From CAYOHP01 sp964403795 [NCBI: uncultured bacterium] (GTDB lineage: Bacteria > Muiribacteriota > UBA6191 > CAZXTJ01), in assembly GCA_964403795.1 (NCBI GenBank), contig CAYOHP010000142.1, forward strand, positions 1 through 16,490: a stretch of DNA of 16,490 bases, in the 5' to 3' direction. Made by a program: the position numbers and the translations under genes. Of this stretch, positions 14,263 to 16,490 are shown one piece after another. The notes below the pieces were generated by a model. The model did not search any database. It was given only the letters and a program-made list of their open reading frames with translations, and was not told where the DNA came from. Within the stretch, counting starts at the first letter, position 1; each line of letters opens with the position of its first letter.

Positions 14263-16313
14263 GGTCCCTCGCTTCGCTCCACCAGGTGCGAGCGATGGGG
14301 CCTCAAGCGATCGCCCGGCTCGGGGGCGTCGGTCACGCCCACCTCCGGCCGGAATTCGCCCAGGCTCTCGGAGTGGCCGGAGGCCTCGATCCGGACCGCC
14401 CCCAGCACGAAGTCCTTGCCGCGGCTCCCGATCGGGCGGAAGACCTCCAGGATCACCCCTGGCTGGACTCCCCAGTCGGATCCCAGGTTGGTGCGCAGCC
14501 GGCCGCTGCCGTCGACTTCCAGCACATCGCCCGACCAGGCCTTGCGGATCGCGGCCAGGTGGGCCGCCCTGGTCTCCCGTCTCCAGTGCCAGACCAGAGT
14601 CAGCAGGGCGAGGACCGCCCCCAGGAACCGCCCGAAGTAGAAGCCGGCCACCAGGGCCCGCCCGTAGAACTCGCCCTGGCCGGGTCCGGCCAGGCCCTGC
14701 TCGACCGACCAGGCCTCGAACCAGGAGGTCCAGCCCTCGGCCGGCGCCCGGGGCAGGAACAAGGCGGATCCGAGCAGGCCGAGGAGCAGGAGGGCGAGTC
14801 CCATGGCCTGGATGCCCCCCCCGACGTCGCCCATGGAAAACCGGCCCAGGCCGGGGAAGCGGGACGAGAGCCGGCGGATCGTCCCGGGATCCAGGCGTGC
14901 CCCGTCGGCCTCCCGGGGCGAGCGGTCGGCGCTGACGCCTCCGGGAGCGTCGGTGCCCGTGGCGGCGGTCGGATCCGGGTGTCCGGCCCGGGCCCCCAGG
15001 GGGGCTCCCGCCGACCGCCCGGCAAGCATGTCGCGGTCGGCGTCCCGGAGTTCCGCGAGCGTGGCGGCCGGCGCCTCGGGGGCCTCGGGCGGGCGCTCCC
15101 GCTCCAAGGCCTCCTCGACCACCTCGAGGAACCCGGTCCCCAGGGGATGCTGGGGATGCTCGGCGGCCAGGATCCCGACCTCGGTGCGGGCCAGGCTGAA
15201 CATGTTCAGCCGGTAGAGCGAGAGCCCGAAGTCGGCGCGGTACTCCAGGTTCCCCGGATCGAGCTCCATGGCCTTGCGGAAGGATTCGGTCGAGTTGAAC
15301 TCCCGGGCCTCGAGGGCGAACAGCTTGCCGAGGAGGAAGTGGACCGGGGCGAAGTTGGGGCGCCGGTCGGCGAGGTACCGGGCCAGGCTCTTCGAGAGGG
15401 CGTAGCGGCGCTCGTAGAAGCTGCGCTTGGCCACCGACCACTTGCTCGCCAGCGGGTCGGCGAAGATGTTGTCGACCCCGCCCTTCTGCTCCTCCTCGTC
15501 CCGGAACGCCCGCAGGTGTTCGAGCACCTCGTCGGCACCGGAGTAGCGCTCCTCGGTGTCGGGCTCCATGAGGCGGAGCACGATGGCATCGAGCTTGGCG
15601 GGGATCCCGGGTGCCAGGGTCGAGGGGTTCGGAGGCCGTTCCGACATCTGCTGCATGGCGGCTTCGAAAGCGGAATTGCCCCGGATCCACCGGGTGCCGG
15701 TCAGGGCGTTCCAGGCCAGGGCACCGAGCGCGTAGAGGTCGGCCGAGGGGGCGACCTCGCCGCCCTGGTTCTGTTCCGGGGCCGCGTAGCCGGAAGTGCC
15801 GACGGCCCGGCCTTCGTCCTCGAAGGGGTCCTCGATCCCCAGCTTGGCGACCCCGAAGTCGATCAGCTTCAGGACGCCGTCCTGATTGATGATCACGTTC
15901 TCGGGCTTCACGTCCCGGTGGACGATGCCCTTCTTGTGGATGTGCGCCAGGGCCGAGGCGCAGTCCTCCATGATCTCGACGACCTGCACCGGAGGCAGCC
16001 GCTCCCTGGTGTCGAGCAGGCTCCTCACCGTGGTGCCCCGGACGTACTCGAGGCCCAGGAAGCGGAGCCCGTCCTCCTCGCCGTGGCGCAGGTGGCGGAC
16101 CACGTTGGTGTGCTCGACGCTGGCCGAGACCTCGCATTCGCGGCTGAAGAGTTCGACCGGCATCTCCTCGTCGCAGAGGTCCCGGAACAGGGTCTTGATC
16201 GCGACGAACTCCTTGGCCTCGAGATCGAAGCCCGAGTAGACGGCCCCCATTCCTCCCTGGCCGATCTGGCGGAAGACGCGGAGCGGCCCGAATTGGCGCG
16301 GTGAGTCGGACAT
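14259..16313 (-). CDS. First tandem Ser/Thr kinase: kinase-TPR-2TM-beta domain
   Basis: A 684-residue protein from ATG 16313 (MSDSPRQFGPLRVFRQ); an in-frame ATG at 16358 would add 15 non-kinase residues and has no ribosome site. Residues 9-272 are a complete Hanks kinase: GQGGMG (18-23), VAIK with Lys40, HRDVKPEN (132-139), DFG (152-154) and APEQNQGG (178-185). Residues 290-405 are TPR-like, sharing the SLAR...FAPVHF pattern with the downstream paralogue. A low-complexity linker (405-475) precedes two membrane helices (503-521, 553-575). Residues 605-672 are a beta domain (LRTNLGSDWGVQPGVILEVF, then LGAVRIEA) of the same FlgT-C-like type. It likely phosphorylates envelope or regulatory targets and is translationally coupled to the second kinase. 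The two sequences have diverged widely outside the motifs, so this is an old duplication. Confidence 0.94.
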   Translation of the reverse strand: MSDSPRQFGPLRVFRQIGQGGMGAVYSGFDLEAKEFVAIKTLFRDLCDEEMPVELFSRECEVSASVEHTNVVRHLRHGEEDGLRFLGLEYVRGTTVRSLLDTRERLPPVQVVEIMEDCASALAHIHKKGIVHRDVKPENVIINQDGVLKLIDFGVAKLGIEDPFEDEGRAVGTSGYAAPEQNQGGEVAPSADLYALGALAWNALTGTRWIRGNSAFEAAMQQMSERPPNPSTLAPGIPAKLDAIVLRLMEPDTEERYSGADEVLEHLRAFRDEEEQKGGVDNIFADPLASKWSVAKRSFYERRYALSKSLARYLADRRPNFAPVHFLLGKLFALEAREFNSTESFRKAMELDPGNLEYRADFGLSLYRLNMFSLARTEVGILAAEHPQHPLGTGFLEVVEEALERERPPEAPEAPAATLAELRDADRDMLAGRSAGAPLGARAGHPDPTAATGTDAPGGVSADRSPREADGARLDPGTIRRLSSRFPGLGRFSMGDVGGGIQAMGLALLLLGLLGSALFLPRAPAEGWTSWFEAWSVEQGLAGPGQGEFYGRALVAGFYFGRFLGAVLALLTLVWHWRRETRAAHLAAIRKAWSGDVLEVDGSGRLRTNLGSDWGVQPGVILEVFRPIGSRGKDFVLGAVRIEASGHSESLGEFRPEVGVTDAPEPGDRLRPHRSHLVERSEGP

Positions 16314-16324
16314 CCGGATTCCCC

Positions 16325-16354
16325 ACGGTACCCGATCCTCCGGGACCCTGTCGC
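16325..16354 (-). promoter_or_regulatory. Possible promoter of the tandem kinase operon
   Basis: On the minus strand GCGACA (16354-16349), an 18-base spacer and TACCGT (16330-16325) precede ATG 16313. The predicted +1 near 16318 leaves a leader of about five bases, too short for a ribosome site. It resembles the TACCCT elements before the activator and the FN3 kinase, but is weaker. Confidence 0.3.
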
Positions 16355-16435
16355 CCATGAGCGGGCTGGGGAAGGCGGCCCGGCGCGACCCGGCCTGCCC
16401 GCGAGGTGCGGCGAGGCTTCCGTGACAGCGCGTGT

Positions 16436-16458
16436 GGGGGGCGGGGTGGGGGGTGGGG
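16436..16458 (+). repeat. Perfect G-quadruplex motif upstream of the kinase operon
   Basis: Four G-runs, G6-C-G4-T-G6-T-G4, are separated by single bases, the pattern with the highest quadruplex propensity. It lies about 120 bases upstream of the first tandem kinase start, on the strand that is template for that operon. Nothing else in 16359-16490 looks like a gene. Confidence 0.65.
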
Positions 16459-16490
16459 ATGGCAGGCTCCGGTTCCCGGGACCGGCGGGG

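Noticed and set aside
12139-16326. A continuous 1395-residue minus-strand frame covering both tandem kinases
   Set aside because: Only the part from GTG 14262 is kinase-like; upstream of that it is a shadow of the first kinase gene, which lies in another frame with all its motifs.
1-16490. tRNA, rRNA, CRISPR array, transposase, phage or defence-system genes
   Set aside because: No repeats with spacers, no cloverleaf with expected conserved bases, and no transposase or known defence domain in any convincing frame.

Overview
The window is GC-rich (roughly 70% by eye) bacterial chromosome with strong G/C preference at codon third positions and no tRNA, rRNA, CRISPR array or insertion sequence that I can see. 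A secretin implies an outer membrane. A neighbouring exported protein with an S-layer-homology (SLH) domain and a coiled coil resembles the envelope tethers of SLH-bearing diderms. Three Hanks-type Ser/Thr kinases and an FHA-GAF-sigma54 activator point to a free-living bacterium rich in signalling. I cannot fix the phylum from this; Eremiobacterota/Xenobia-like, Armatimonadota-like or myxobacterium-like lineages are possible, and this is inference only.

Layout. (1) 1-1814, plus strand: the 3' end of a protein with repeated VDFS motifs, then the SLH/coiled-coil protein. (2) 2080-2514: a small rhodanese. (3) 2545-4650, minus: a type II/type IV-pilus-like secretin, divergent from (4) 4707-6554, plus: the FHA-GAF-AAA+-Fis regulator. 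(5) 6555-8575, minus: a membrane Ser/Thr kinase with an FN3-like outer domain, overlapping by ATGA an unrecognised 250-residue protein. (6) 8682-9722, plus: class I fructose-1,6-bisphosphatase. (7) 9741-10973, minus: a cyclic-nucleotide-binding domain fused to a CpaE/MinD-like ATPase domain, with its own good promoter. (8) 11240-11329, plus: a candidate 29-residue membrane peptide. (9) 11150-16313, minus: two tandem paralogous kinases (kinase-TPR-two TM helices-beta domain), overlapping by GTGA, followed by an exported CsgG-like protein.

How the genes may work together. Much of the window is signal transduction aimed at the envelope. The sigma54 activator shares a 56-bp intergenic region with the secretin, although no sigma54 promoter is visible there. 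Each kinase sits just upstream of a short gene on the same strand that may be its partner. The tandem kinases carry C-terminal domains resembling the FlgT C-terminal module and precede a CsgG-like protein, so this cluster may sense or control an envelope structure. The phosphatase and the rhodanese look like independent housekeeping genes.

Control signals. Three genes (sigma54 activator, FN3 kinase, first tandem kinase) lack a clear Shine-Dalgarno sequence and have a TACCCT/TACCGT -10-like box 6-11 bases before the ATG, which suggests leaderless or nearly leaderless transcripts. Other genes have clear Shine-Dalgarno sites.
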